In this document: piece by piece, positions 9,882-18,855 of the stretch
Layout of the letters: the number at the start of each line of letters is the position of its first letter
Position numbering within the stretch: position 1 is the stretch's first letter
Assembly: GCF_000213255.1 (NCBI RefSeq)
Contig: NC_015520.1
Coordinates: 2,845,349-2,909,348 of the forward strand
Direction: 5' to 3'
From: Mahella australiensis 50-1 BON
GTDB taxonomy: Bacteria > Bacillota > Clostridia > Mahellales > Mahellaceae
Length of the DNA stretch: 64,000 nucleotides
Notes under the pieces: generated by a model
What the model was told of the DNA's origin: nothing
What the model saw: only the letters and a program-made list of their open reading frames with translations
Databases searched by the model: none
Made by a program: the position numbers and the translations under genes

Positions 9882-11573
9882 TTATGAATAGACAGAGGGA
9901 ATAATAACGGTAACCGTAGTGCCTTTATTTACTGTGCTTTTGATACTTATACCGTATTCTTCACCATAATACAGCTTGGTCCTTTTTTGTACATTGCTTA
10001 TGCCATAGCCACTGTAGGTATTGAGATTGGTGCCATTCAGTATATCCTCAATTCTCTCAGGCTCGATGCCGGGGCCATTATCCGATATTTCAAATATAAT
10101 ATCCCGCCCGACCAGCTCACCAGTTATGCGGATAGCCCCACCGCCTTCCAGACCATTCACACCGTGAAGGACAGCATTTTCCACTATCGGCTGTAAAAGT
10201 TGCTTCAATATAAGGCAGTCCAATATTGTTTCTTCAACATCTATGCTGAAAGTAAAATTGGAATCGTATGCAAACTTTTGGAGCTCAAGATATTGCCTTA
10301 TCATATCGATTTCTTGAGAAACCTTCAATATATTATTTCCTTTGTTGAGTGCTATACGGTAATATCTAACCATAGAATCGATTAGGTATGCCAACCGCTG
10401 ATCCGGATAAGTCCATTTGACGGCCGCAAGCGTGTTATAAAGAAAATGCGGGTTTATACTGGACTGTAATACGTCTAATTCCAATTGTTTCTTTTCGGCC
10501 TCGTATCTTATTATCTCTTTATAATACCCTTTCACCTTTTGGAGCAAACTGTAAAACCTGCTCCATATCTCCCCAAATTCATCGTCGCCCTCAAATGAAA
10601 CAGCAGCGTCATCGCTAAGGGTTTCATCGAGATTTTTATCCATCTCGTATATCAGCACAGACATACGGCGTGTTAACGCCTTGGCCACTATTTCCACCAA
10701 AAAGAATATTATAAATGCCAAGGCCAGGAATATTGCTATGGTTATTATGAGAGGCCCTCTTATTTGCCCGTATACGAACGCTTTAGGTATAAAAATCCGT
10801 GCGCTGCCCACATTCTGCCCGACCTCCGCCGCTATAGTATAAAAATCTTCCGCCGCACCATCGGCAAAGTAGGCATCAGCTATCCTAAACGCTTCATCAG
10901 ATGATATGCCGTTTCGTCCGACAACCGTCCTATGCGAATCGTCGGGAGCGGAATATACTATGAAACTGCCCTCGGGAATATCATATTGAAATTGCTCGGT
11001 TATTTTCTCGAAAGGCATTTTTACTTCGATAATAGCCAAAGGCGTGTTTATCGACATTATTTTCTTATATAAGATTATATAATCATCCTTATGTTCCCAT
11101 AATAGAGCGTCGCCATCTGCTTTTAATATACGACTCTTTGCATCGCCTTCCATTCTTTCCGCGCCGACAATATAATCGCTGCCGTATATAAAATCCCTTA
11201 AAACATAGATAGTAAATTTACTGCCATAATTATCCGCCCTTAATGCGTCGAAGATGCTCCTCATATTCTGATATGCCGTCAATACGGATGCCAGATCATT
11301 ATTGCCGGGATCGTTTGATAAAAATTCATATATCTGATAGTTGCTGCTTATATAATTCGCTTTCTGGGCAACGCTTATCAGTGCTCTATCCGCATTGTCA
11401 GCAGCTTCTTTCAAACGTTCATAGCTATCAACCACTATTTCATCGGCTCTAGTATTCCATAAACCGCTCAAATAAATCGCGCAAAAAACCGTATAGGGAA
11501 TAACGGTAAATAATAAAATAGCGATGGCTAGTTTCTGCCTATACTTAATATGCGGTATTTTAAGCAATGACAT
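9882..11573 (-). CDS. YesM-type sensor histidine kinase
   Basis: A 563-residue HisKA_7TM-independent, YesM-class kinase. Membrane helix about 14-36, extracellular sensor about 37-270, second helix about 274-297, HAMP about 300-355, phospho-acceptor His376 in NPHFLYN, and a C-terminal ATPase with NGPGIEPERI. It should sense a sugar outside the cell and signal to the response regulator encoded 9 nt upstream. The downstream lplBC-lplA genes are the likely target, as in Bacillus yesMN loci. GGGGG abuts the ATG at 11573, so an in-frame TTG at 11567 is a credible alternative start. Confidence 0.9.
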   Translation of the reverse strand: MSLLKIPHIKYRQKLAIAILLFTVIPYTVFCAIYLSGLWNTRADEIVVDSYERLKEAADNADRALISVAQKANYISSNYQIYEFLSNDPGNNDLASVLTAYQNMRSIFDALRADNYGSKFTIYVLRDFIYGSDYIVGAERMEGDAKSRILKADGDALLWEHKDDYIILYKKIMSINTPLAIIEVKMPFEKITEQFQYDIPEGSFIVYSAPDDSHRTVVGRNGISSDEAFRIADAYFADGAAEDFYTIAAEVGQNVGSARIFIPKAFVYGQIRGPLIITIAIFLALAFIIFFLVEIVAKALTRRMSVLIYEMDKNLDETLSDDAAVSFEGDDEFGEIWSRFYSLLQKVKGYYKEIIRYEAEKKQLELDVLQSSINPHFLYNTLAAVKWTYPDQRLAYLIDSMVRYYRIALNKGNNILKVSQEIDMIRQYLELQKFAYDSNFTFSIDVEETILDCLILKQLLQPIVENAVLHGVNGLEGGGAIRITGELVGRDIIFEISDNGPGIEPERIEDILNGTNLNTYSGYGISNVQKRTKLYYGEEYGISIKSTVNKGTTVTVIIPSVYS

Positions 11574-11582
11574 CCCCCTCTA

Positions 11583-13190
11583 TTACAATAATGCGCGTTC
11601 CTTATATTCGCTGGGGGTCAAACCGGTATATTTTTTGAACAGCAAGGAAAAATGCGATTTGTTGACATATCCGACCTGCTGGGCCACGAGATATATACGG
11701 CTGTAAGGGTCCTTAAGCAGTTCCTTGGCTTTTTCCATACGATATTCGATTAAATAATCGAATATCGTTTTACCTGTCTGACTTTTGAAAATATTATTAG
11801 CCCGAGCAGGGCTTAAGTAAACGCCTTGCGCTATATCCGCTACTGTAAGCGCTTTGCTATAATTGTTTTTTATAATTGCTTTTATATCCTCGACGATTTT
11901 GGCATTGCGCTGATCGTTTCCCGAGCCAAGATATTCCTTTACAGCCATGAATATATTATATATCCACTGCCTTATATCCACAATGGTCTCAAATCTGATC
12001 AATTTCTCCCAAATCGCAGTTTCGCTACCTAAAATATTGCTAAACGACTGCCCTTTTTGGGACAATATCATCTGCATTATGTTTACTACTGAGAAGGTAA
12101 GGCCCTTTACAAGTTCTTCCGGTTTAGTGGAGTTTTCATCGCCAAAATATTTATATATGAATTCATGTATATCATCGCTGTCGCCATAAGAAATCAGCGC
12201 TTCGACCTCCTTGTACAAATCTCCCAGATCAATGGTCTTTTCGTCCCTATTATATTGTTTTTCATCTATTTCTTCAAATGGTATAATCGGGCTTCCTCTC
12301 CAGTAAAATTTGGTTCTGAGTGCTTCGACGGATTGCCTGTATAATCGCGGGATATCCGATAAGTTATTAGAAACATCGCTTATACCTATAGTAACATTTA
12401 TTCCCGGTGTTTCAACTAATATTTCATGGATAGCTACAGCAGCATCCAAAAATCCTGAACTGTTGTTATCAAACAACAGCACGGCAAACATATGGTCGGA
12501 AATCTGAACGACATATCGGCGAGGAATGTTCTGCAAGGCATAAATTGCCTTTTTGAGCGAATAAACGAGCAGGTATTGGGCAGTGATGTCCATATCGCGG
12601 ATCAGGTTATCGTAATCGTTTATTTCTACGGCGAGGGCCGCGATAGCAGCCGAATCGGCCACGTTCATCTGCAAAAAGTCCATTCTTTTGCGGATATCTT
12701 CATTGCTATTGTATATCCCGAAAAGCAGTTCTCTTAAAAATTGCTCTTGAACTATAGGCAATGATTCCGCTATTTGCCGCAACATTATCTCTCTGTCTCT
12801 GTCGCGGGTATATTCCAGCTCGTATCTCCCCAGGACCTTGGCCACAGCCTTCTCCAATTCTTCAGCTATAATGGGCTTCAATACATAACCGTATACATCC
12901 AAATCTATGGCGGACCTGGCAAAATCAAAGTCGTCGTAACAGCTCATGAATATAAGCTTTATATCCGGATGGCTTTGCTTGAGCTGCTTAGCCATTTCTA
13001 TACCGTCCATAATGGGCATGGCGATATCGGTCAACACGATATGCGGCTTTAGCTCTTCAATCCGATCTATCGCCTGTTTGCCGTTCGCGCAGGCGCCAAT
13101 TATATTTATGCCCATCTGTTTCCAGTCTATTATTCTTTGTATGCCGTTTCGATCGCGAGGATTATCATCGACAATAAGCATATTATACAT
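11583..13190 (-). CDS. YesN-type AraC-family response regulator
   Basis: A 535-residue regulator with an N-terminal receiver (phospho-acceptor Asp55 in VLTDIAMP), a ~300-residue linker and a C-terminal AraC/XylS double helix-turn-helix (about 435-535, ending GLTPSEYKERALL). It is the cytoplasmic partner of the kinase directly downstream and probably activates the sugar transport and degradation genes. GAGGTGAG precedes the ATG. Confidence 0.9.
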   Translation of the reverse strand: MYNMLIVDDNPRDRNGIQRIIDWKQMGINIIGACANGKQAIDRIEELKPHIVLTDIAMPIMDGIEMAKQLKQSHPDIKLIFMSCYDDFDFARSAIDLDVYGYVLKPIIAEELEKAVAKVLGRYELEYTRDRDREIMLRQIAESLPIVQEQFLRELLFGIYNSNEDIRKRMDFLQMNVADSAAIAALAVEINDYDNLIRDMDITAQYLLVYSLKKAIYALQNIPRRYVVQISDHMFAVLLFDNNSSGFLDAAVAIHEILVETPGINVTIGISDVSNNLSDIPRLYRQSVEALRTKFYWRGSPIIPFEEIDEKQYNRDEKTIDLGDLYKEVEALISYGDSDDIHEFIYKYFGDENSTKPEELVKGLTFSVVNIMQMILSQKGQSFSNILGSETAIWEKLIRFETIVDIRQWIYNIFMAVKEYLGSGNDQRNAKIVEDIKAIIKNNYSKALTVADIAQGVYLSPARANNIFKSQTGKTIFDYLIEYRMEKAKELLKDPYSRIYLVAQQVGYVNKSHFSLLFKKYTGLTPSEYKERALL

Positions 13191-13290
13191 GGTTTCTCAC
13201 CTCTACGTCACTGCTTGCCCACGTCGCCGCACAAACAAGGTCTTTCGATATCGCCGCTCCAACCTACCGGGTAAAGCGCTTCGACACACG

Positions 13291-14397
13291 CTACTCCAGA
13301 ATATTTTTGATCTTTCTTCTGACATTTTCAGCCTCGTCGGGTTTTAACAGACCCGCTTCCACGTAGAAAACAATCTTTTGTCCCGCTTGCAGGATCTTTA
13401 TATTGCCTTTCTCTTTTTCGGCAGTATAGCCGCCGTTCTCCGCTGTGCCGGGTAGTACGAGTCCCAAAGCATCTTCGTTCTTGGTTCTGGCTATCCATCT
13501 TATACCGTGATCCAATTCAGCCGGCCTATGACTCACATAATCAGCATAACCGTCGGGATGTACCTGCATGCTGTAAGATTTGCCTTCTTCGTCGCATAGA
13601 TAATTTATGCTGAACACCACCTCAGGGTCAAACACCAATCCCGGTTTCAAAACATGATGCATTTCAGGATTCTTTTGGAGCGCATATAGGAAATTCTTAA
13701 ACCCTTCCAATCCTGCGGACGGCTTGATGTGAGAAGGAATGTTTATATGCACTCTGACATCATCCGGATTACATCTAGCGCTGTAAACAATATCTCCGTA
13801 ATCCACAGGACGGAAGTTTATATGCATCATATACATCAACTCCATATCGGTATTTTTCAGATTGGTTATAGCCATGGACACCGATAGGACTGCGGAATCC
13901 TCGTATAGTTTAATAAACGGTTCGGCCAGATAATTATGATTAAATGCCACGATATAATGATATTGCCCTCCGACGCCGATATACCGTCCTTTCTCATCCT
14001 CACCGACCTTTAAATACGCTGTTTCATAAGGCGCGTTGGGCAATTCCCCATGCAGCGGGTGGTTATCCTTGGCCGATGGTACTCCCATAGCCGTAGCTCC
14101 GCAGTGAAGTATAAAACCTCCGTATGTGCGAAGGTAATCCGTCGTCGGATACGGTTGGGATAACATAGACTTCATAGTCAATTCCTTGCCGTCAAAACGA
14201 CAACTCCAAACCTGCTGGCCCTGGTAAGGAAGCACGATTATCTCCCCTCTGCAGTTGGTCAGCCGCAAAGCATGCACACCGGTATCGAAGATAAAGGTGC
14301 TCACCGTCATATCCCCGTTTTGAACTATCGTTTTCTCTTTTGCCATAAAATAATCTTTTTGCAAATACACCAAAGATTCATGTAACAATTCTATCAT
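13291..14397 (-). CDS. DUF4432-like aldose epimerase (galactose mutarotase superfamily) protein
   Basis: A 368-residue protein with the beta-sandwich pattern of the galactose-mutarotase superfamily (GGFILHCGATAMG, HPLHGELPNAPYE). The best match I recall is the DUF4432 aldose-1-epimerase-like group. It probably interconverts sugar anomers or binds a sugar. It is the last gene of the run importer, isomerase, UroD, mutarotase. In sulfosugar pathways mutarotases of this superfamily occur, so a sulfoquinovose-type mutarotase is possible but unproven. GGAGG is only 1 nt from the ATG; a TTG at 14388 or the ATG of MAKEKT are alternative starts. Confidence 0.7.
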   Translation of the reverse strand: MIELLHESLVYLQKDYFMAKEKTIVQNGDMTVSTFIFDTGVHALRLTNCRGEIIVLPYQGQQVWSCRFDGKELTMKSMLSQPYPTTDYLRTYGGFILHCGATAMGVPSAKDNHPLHGELPNAPYETAYLKVGEDEKGRYIGVGGQYHYIVAFNHNYLAEPFIKLYEDSAVLSVSMAITNLKNTDMELMYMMHINFRPVDYGDIVYSARCNPDDVRVHINIPSHIKPSAGLEGFKNFLYALQKNPEMHHVLKPGLVFDPEVVFSINYLCDEEGKSYSMQVHPDGYADYVSHRPAELDHGIRWIARTKNEDALGLVLPGTAENGGYTAEKEKGNIKILQAGQKIVFYVEAGLLKPDEAENVRRKIKNILE

Positions 14398-14471
14398 ACC
14401 TCCTCTTTCCTTTAGTATCGCTCATCATAATGCGCAAAAAGCTCAACGATAGGTTAAGCATTTGCCATTTT

Positions 14472-15494
14472 CTAAGCTTTTACAGCATCAAAAAGGGCTT
14501 TGATATTAGCCGGATCAACATCGGGGAGAATAGCTTCGTGGCTAGGCGATATAATAAGCCCTGTGGGAAATATACGCTTCAATTCCAGTACTTTGGTTCT
14601 AACCTCATCTGGGTTCCCCAATACTAGCAGATTTTGCGCGTCCACACCGCCACAAAAGGCAACTTTATCCCCAAAATCCTTTTTAAGCCTGTACGGATCC
14701 ATTCCATGCGCCAGTGCTTGAATAGGATGTATGGCATCCACGCCCATTTCTATAAGATCTGGTATGATATCGGCTATCGCTCCGCATGAATGATGTATCA
14801 CCTTAAGGCCATAGCCTTTGGCTTGTTGTATTAATTTACGCGTGCCTGGCCATACGAATTCCCTTACGGCGGCGGGCGACAGCATCAAGCCGGTCTGGCT
14901 GCCGAAATCATTGCCTATGAGCACAGCATGCAGCTTTCCCTTAGTAGCATCATAAAATATTTCATTGGCTTCAAGATAAAAATCCGCAATTCTGTTTATT
15001 ACCGCTCTGAACATCTCTGGCTCCAACTTCATCTTCATCAGCGCCGTCGACATGCCGAAAGCAGCACAGGCATCCTGAAAATGCGCAGACCATATAACGC
15101 CCAAAATAGGGTATCCTTCGGGCGCTCGATCCACAACCCTTTTACATTCCTCAGGATCGATATGTCTCGACGGATCGGGCCAATCGAAATCATCTATGCG
15201 CGACGGATCGGAATAATCCTCAAAAAAGCCTGGCGCCGTAAGCGTCCTGTCGGGAAGCTTTTCTTTGGCAAAATCCAGCGCTGTATATATTGCATTGCTT
15301 GTGGGAGAATGATACGGCATTTCCACCGCATAAATATCATCGTCGATAACGCGTTTTAACTTGTCCATGTTGTCCACATGGAAATACTCGAATAAATTAT
15401 CGTAGGCATCAGGCACGGGCAAGCCAAGCCAAGAGGCAGGCCTATCTGTTTCTCTTCTCTCTATGGTAGCATAAAAACGCTCTATATGATCCAT
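14472..15494 (-). CDS. UroD/MtaA-like family protein (paralogue 2)
   Basis: A 340-residue protein of the UroD superfamily with HHSCG and a later FCGGVDAQ, together giving the His-Cys-Cys zinc set of corrinoid methyltransferases such as MtaA/MtbA. Of the three paralogues here this one has the most complete metal site. Methyl transfer is inferred; no corrinoid partner is present. It lies between the fucose-isomerase-like gene and the mutarotase-like gene in a sugar operon. AGAGGGG touches an ATG at 15500, so the second ATG (15494, 6-nt spacing) is preferred. Confidence 0.78.
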   Translation of the reverse strand: MDHIERFYATIERRETDRPASWLGLPVPDAYDNLFEYFHVDNMDKLKRVIDDDIYAVEMPYHSPTSNAIYTALDFAKEKLPDRTLTAPGFFEDYSDPSRIDDFDWPDPSRHIDPEECKRVVDRAPEGYPILGVIWSAHFQDACAAFGMSTALMKMKLEPEMFRAVINRIADFYLEANEIFYDATKGKLHAVLIGNDFGSQTGLMLSPAAVREFVWPGTRKLIQQAKGYGLKVIHHSCGAIADIIPDLIEMGVDAIHPIQALAHGMDPYRLKKDFGDKVAFCGGVDAQNLLVLGNPDEVRTKVLELKRIFPTGLIISPSHEAILPDVDPANIKALFDAVKA

Positions 15495-15565
15495 TGACAT
15501 CCCCTCTTATAAAATAACGGCATCTGAATATTATGCTGTTATCGTTTTAAGTTTTGCTTGGTCTT

Positions 15566-15605
15566 TTATGATATGCTTATCATAACATACAATATGACTA
15601 TTGTA
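15566..15605. promoter_or_regulatory. Pair of adjacent AT-rich palindromes (candidate operators)
   Basis: Positions 15566-15585 hold TTATGATA-4 nt-TATCATAA and positions 15588-15605 hold TACAATA-4 nt-TATTGTA. Both are perfect dyads, two bases apart, upstream of UroD paralogue 2 and just behind the isomerase gene. They lack terminator features and look more like tandem repressor sites. The cognate regulator is unknown. Confidence 0.5.
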
Positions 15606-15634
15606 CATAATTTTTTCGTTTCGTTCCATATGCA

Positions 15635-16999
15635 TTATACTTTCAGCACATCAATGCCGATTTCGCGCGCAAGTTCAAAAAGCTGACGGCTATGGTTACC
15701 GTATCCTATGCAATAATGGTGCTCTATACCATTATAGAATAATGTCTCGGCGATATCCTCGATATTCTTGTCAAAACGAATTTCCACGCTGGTACCGGTA
15801 AAATGGCTGCTATTTTCATCTAACGCTTTGCCTTCCATCACAAGCATACGGAAATCGGATAATCCCTTGCTGAGCCTCATGATAGTAACATTTCCGGGTT
15901 TGAGTACAAAATCATACACAAGCCCTTGTTTTCTGTTAGGGTGAACCGACGCAACCGGTTTGCATCCCGGAGCTGCCAGGCAACGAGCACCAGTGCCGCA
16001 ATGCCAGAATACCGCAGAATTTTGCTCTTTATTGATTCTCACCATGTCCCCCAGATATGCGTTCTCACCGGATAGACGCGATTCGATAATCATGGATATC
16101 AACCCGTTTACATCGGCCTCGCATGCAGCCATCACCCCCAGTTCGTTGAGTTCAGATAGAGCACTGCATGCAGCTGAGCCGTAATCGTTGAAAAATCCCG
16201 GCCAACATTCAACCGCCACCCCAAGAAGATTGTGCTGTTCTACCAGCTTTTGCAGGGTGAGGTACATTTTTGCGGATTTTATGGTCTGCGAAGTTTCTAT
16301 AGGAATGCCCTCAACGTCATTGCTCAATCTGTCTATAACCTCTCTGGCTTGAGCATCGGTCACCTGTTCCGCCTCGTCGAACAGCCCGTTAAGATTGTAT
16401 CGCCGCACATTGACGCCCAACAGCCCGGCTAAACCCAATTCATCGACGGCACTGGGATAATAGCCTGAAGGCTGATTGCCGAATACCCCGAGAGTCGCGC
16501 CATTAAGTTCCCGCAATACGCCTATAACCCTTATATACCCTATGATTTGTGACAGCGTTTCTTTATCGTCCGGATTACCGTGTACAAACTTGAAGTTTCG
16601 CCGTATGCTGTATAATGTATTGGCGAGGAGATTTGCACCGGTCAGTGAATTGAGCCTTAACCGGCCTGTCAGAGTAGGCTCATCCACCGACCACAATATA
16701 ATCGGCCCATTCCAGTTCTGAGCTACCGCAAGGGCAAATTGGCCGTCAACGAAGGTCGCCGATTGCATAATTATTACGTCAACGGCTTTATCCGCAAGCT
16801 CTTTTACCGCCGCAGCCGCCTGAGTCGTATCGCTTGCCGATTTCCCATCCCATACGAGGTTGATGCCGGCCTTCTTCAGTTCATCGGCCGTTTTGACACA
16901 TGCTTCATCCGCTGCCACAGTATCAAAAGTCAGCCGCACCAATGGTAGATAACCTACCCTAATATGTTCAATAGAGTCTGTTTTACTCAAATGATTCAT
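15635..16999 (-). CDS. L-fucose/L-arabinose isomerase-like protein
   Basis: A 454-residue protein of the fucose/arabinose isomerase superfamily. The N-terminal half has the Rossmann-like repeats of that fold (VDVIIMQSATFVDG, GVFGNQPSGYYP). The C-terminal half carries EADVNG (about 320) and FWHCG (about 355), where the metal-binding Glu/Asp/His lie in characterised isomerases. It probably catalyses aldose-ketose isomerisation. It is shorter than classic FucI, as are many uncharacterised members. It follows the importer genes, so it likely acts on the imported sugar; a sulfoquinovose isomerase role is a hypothesis. AAGGGG abuts the ATG; a TTG at 16990 is an alternative start. Confidence 0.78.
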   Translation of the reverse strand: MNHLSKTDSIEHIRVGYLPLVRLTFDTVAADEACVKTADELKKAGINLVWDGKSASDTTQAAAAVKELADKAVDVIIMQSATFVDGQFALAVAQNWNGPIILWSVDEPTLTGRLRLNSLTGANLLANTLYSIRRNFKFVHGNPDDKETLSQIIGYIRVIGVLRELNGATLGVFGNQPSGYYPSAVDELGLAGLLGVNVRRYNLNGLFDEAEQVTDAQAREVIDRLSNDVEGIPIETSQTIKSAKMYLTLQKLVEQHNLLGVAVECWPGFFNDYGSAACSALSELNELGVMAACEADVNGLISMIIESRLSGENAYLGDMVRINKEQNSAVFWHCGTGARCLAAPGCKPVASVHPNRKQGLVYDFVLKPGNVTIMRLSKGLSDFRMLVMEGKALDENSSHFTGTSVEIRFDKNIEDIAETLFYNGIEHHYCIGYGNHSRQLFELAREIGIDVLKV

Positions 17000-17030
17000 C
17001 CCCTTTTATTATCATAATTTGTTTATAGTT

Positions 17031-17879
17031 TTATCCCTTTACTGCACCAGCTGTTAAACCAGCAATAATCCCTTTCTGGAATAACAATACAACCAATACA
17101 ATGGGGACTGTTGCCACAATAGAAGCTGCTGCCATATCACCCCATGGTACAGTAAACTGTCCTGGAAACATAGAAATAGCAACCGGTACAGTTCTCATGT
17201 TATCCCTAGTAACCAAAGTTAATGCAAACATCAATTCATTCCATGCAGTAATGAAAGTAATTATAGCTGTAGTAAACAAGCCAGGACCCATTAATGGAAT
17301 AATAATCCTAATAACCGATTGAAAGCGCGTACACCCATCTACCATAGCCGCTTCCTCTAATTCGACTGGTATTTTTGTTAAAAACGCATTTAGAGTCCAA
17401 ATAGCCATCGGAATAGTAATTATTATACTTGGAATAATTAAACCTGTATAGGTATTAATCAAACCAAGATTCTTAAAAAGGACATATAAGGGCGTAACTA
17501 CCGCTATTATTGGGAACATATTAGCAGCTAAAATAAAATTCGCCCAAAAGTTTTTGAACTTAAAATTTAGTCGAACAAATGCATATGAAGCCGGTAGTGC
17601 AATTACTATGGTTATTATCATGGTTCCGCCCGCAACTATAACACTATTCTTAAGATATATGCCAAAATGGTGGTTGACAAATACATTTCTATAAAATTGT
17701 AAATTAAAACGTGATGGCCACAGTTCAGTAGGCGTCATATTAATATCTGCTGGATGCTTTAATGAAGTAATTATTTGCCAATAAAAAGGAAAAACGATAA
17801 TAACAATAAAAAGTATTGTTAACATATCACCGAGCAGTTTATTTATCGAAAATTTTATACCTAATTTTGTTGATGACAT
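17031..17879 (-). CDS. Carbohydrate ABC transporter permease (MalG/UgpE type)
   Basis: A 282-residue permease with about six membrane helices, EAA loop ELEEAAMVDGCTRF and the C-terminal GLTAGAVKG common to the MalG group. It works with the upstream permease and lipoprotein. GGAG at the end of the upstream gene sits about 10 nt before the ATG at 17879; the in-frame GTG at 17891 overlaps that site and is less likely. Base composition is more AT-rich than in neighbouring catabolic genes. Confidence 0.88.
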   Translation of the reverse strand: MSSTKLGIKFSINKLLGDMLTILFIVIIVFPFYWQIITSLKHPADINMTPTELWPSRFNLQFYRNVFVNHHFGIYLKNSVIVAGGTMIITIVIALPASYAFVRLNFKFKNFWANFILAANMFPIIAVVTPLYVLFKNLGLINTYTGLIIPSIIITIPMAIWTLNAFLTKIPVELEEAAMVDGCTRFQSVIRIIIPLMGPGLFTTAIITFITAWNELMFALTLVTRDNMRTVPVAISMFPGQFTVPWGDMAAASIVATVPIVLVVLLFQKGIIAGLTAGAVKG

Positions 17880-17887
17880 AGCAAAAT

Positions 17888-18787
17888 TCACTCCTTCGGC
17901 TTCAATACTGATATATAAAAAATACTGAAGATCAGAATTATAATGAAAACAATACTAGACATAGCTGAACCTAATCCGAAGTTTAAATCTCCAAATAAAT
18001 ATTTATAAGCCATTAACACCAAAGTGCTGGTAGAGTTTGCAGGTCCACCACCTGTCATACCATAAACAATATCAAAAATCCTAACCGCACCCATCGTTCT
18101 GAACAATAACACAACCAAAAGCACTGGTTGTATATTGGGTAGTGTAATGCTGAAAAACTGTCGTATTTTTCCTGCTCCATCAACCTCTGCAGATTCATAT
18201 AACTCAACCGGAATAACCTCTAATCCAGCTAAAAGCATTAAAGCTACATAAGGAAACTGTTTCCATGTATCTGCTATAACTACCGCAAACATAGCCCAAT
18301 TTTTATCAGCTAGCCATGTAATATTAGAATCGATCACATTTAAGGTAATTAAAATCTGATTGATGACGCTCAACTGATCGTTGAACATATACGAAAACAT
18401 ATATGATATAATAATACCTGGAATCGCCCATGGAATTAATACAGCGGTACGGACAACACCGACGACCCTTGTTACTTTATTCATCATAAACGCGCCGATG
18501 AAACCTACAATTAATTCTAATGCCACTGACATTACCGTAAAGCGCATTGTATTCCACAAGCTATAATAAAAATTCTGATCCTTAAACAATGTTATATAAT
18601 TTTCTAGACCAATAAAATGGATGTCTTGGGGATCTGTCAATAAATAATGCTGAAAACTATATAAAAAACTATTTATGATCGGTATTACACCTATAAGGGT
18701 GATTAAAATCACAGCTGGCGAAATCAATATATATGCTGTTATGTTATTTCTAACCTCCGCCGTTATTCTTATTCTACGATTCCACAT
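17888..18787 (-). CDS. Carbohydrate ABC transporter permease (MalF/UgpA type)
   Basis: A 299-residue permease with about six membrane helices, the N-terminal YILISPAVILITLIGVIP and the loop YESAEVDGAGKIRQFF. It is translated just before its partner permease. A strong hairpin separates it from the binding-protein gene. GGAGG lies 4-5 nt from the ATG. Confidence 0.88.
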   Translation of the reverse strand: MWNRRIRITAEVRNNITAYILISPAVILITLIGVIPIINSFLYSFQHYLLTDPQDIHFIGLENYITLFKDQNFYYSLWNTMRFTVMSVALELIVGFIGAFMMNKVTRVVGVVRTAVLIPWAIPGIIISYMFSYMFNDQLSVINQILITLNVIDSNITWLADKNWAMFAVVIADTWKQFPYVALMLLAGLEVIPVELYESAEVDGAGKIRQFFSITLPNIQPVLLVVLLFRTMGAVRIFDIVYGMTGGGPANSTSTLVLMAYKYLFGDLNFGLGSAMSSIVFIIILIFSIFYISVLKPKE

Positions 18788-18809
18788 TTAGCCTCCCCTT
18801 CATTCTGAG

Positions 18810-18844
18810 TTGACAACCAACCCTTGATGAGGATTGGTTGTCAA
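18810..18844 (-). repeat. 11-bp intercistronic hairpin after the sugar-binding-protein gene
   Basis: Perfect arms TTGACAACCAA and complement (18810-18820, 18834-18844) enclose a 13-nt loop in the gap between the solute-binding-protein gene and the first permease gene. It sits in the same relative place as the hairpins after the other binding-protein genes of this window. Confidence 0.65.
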
Positions 18845-18855
18845 TAAAATTATTT

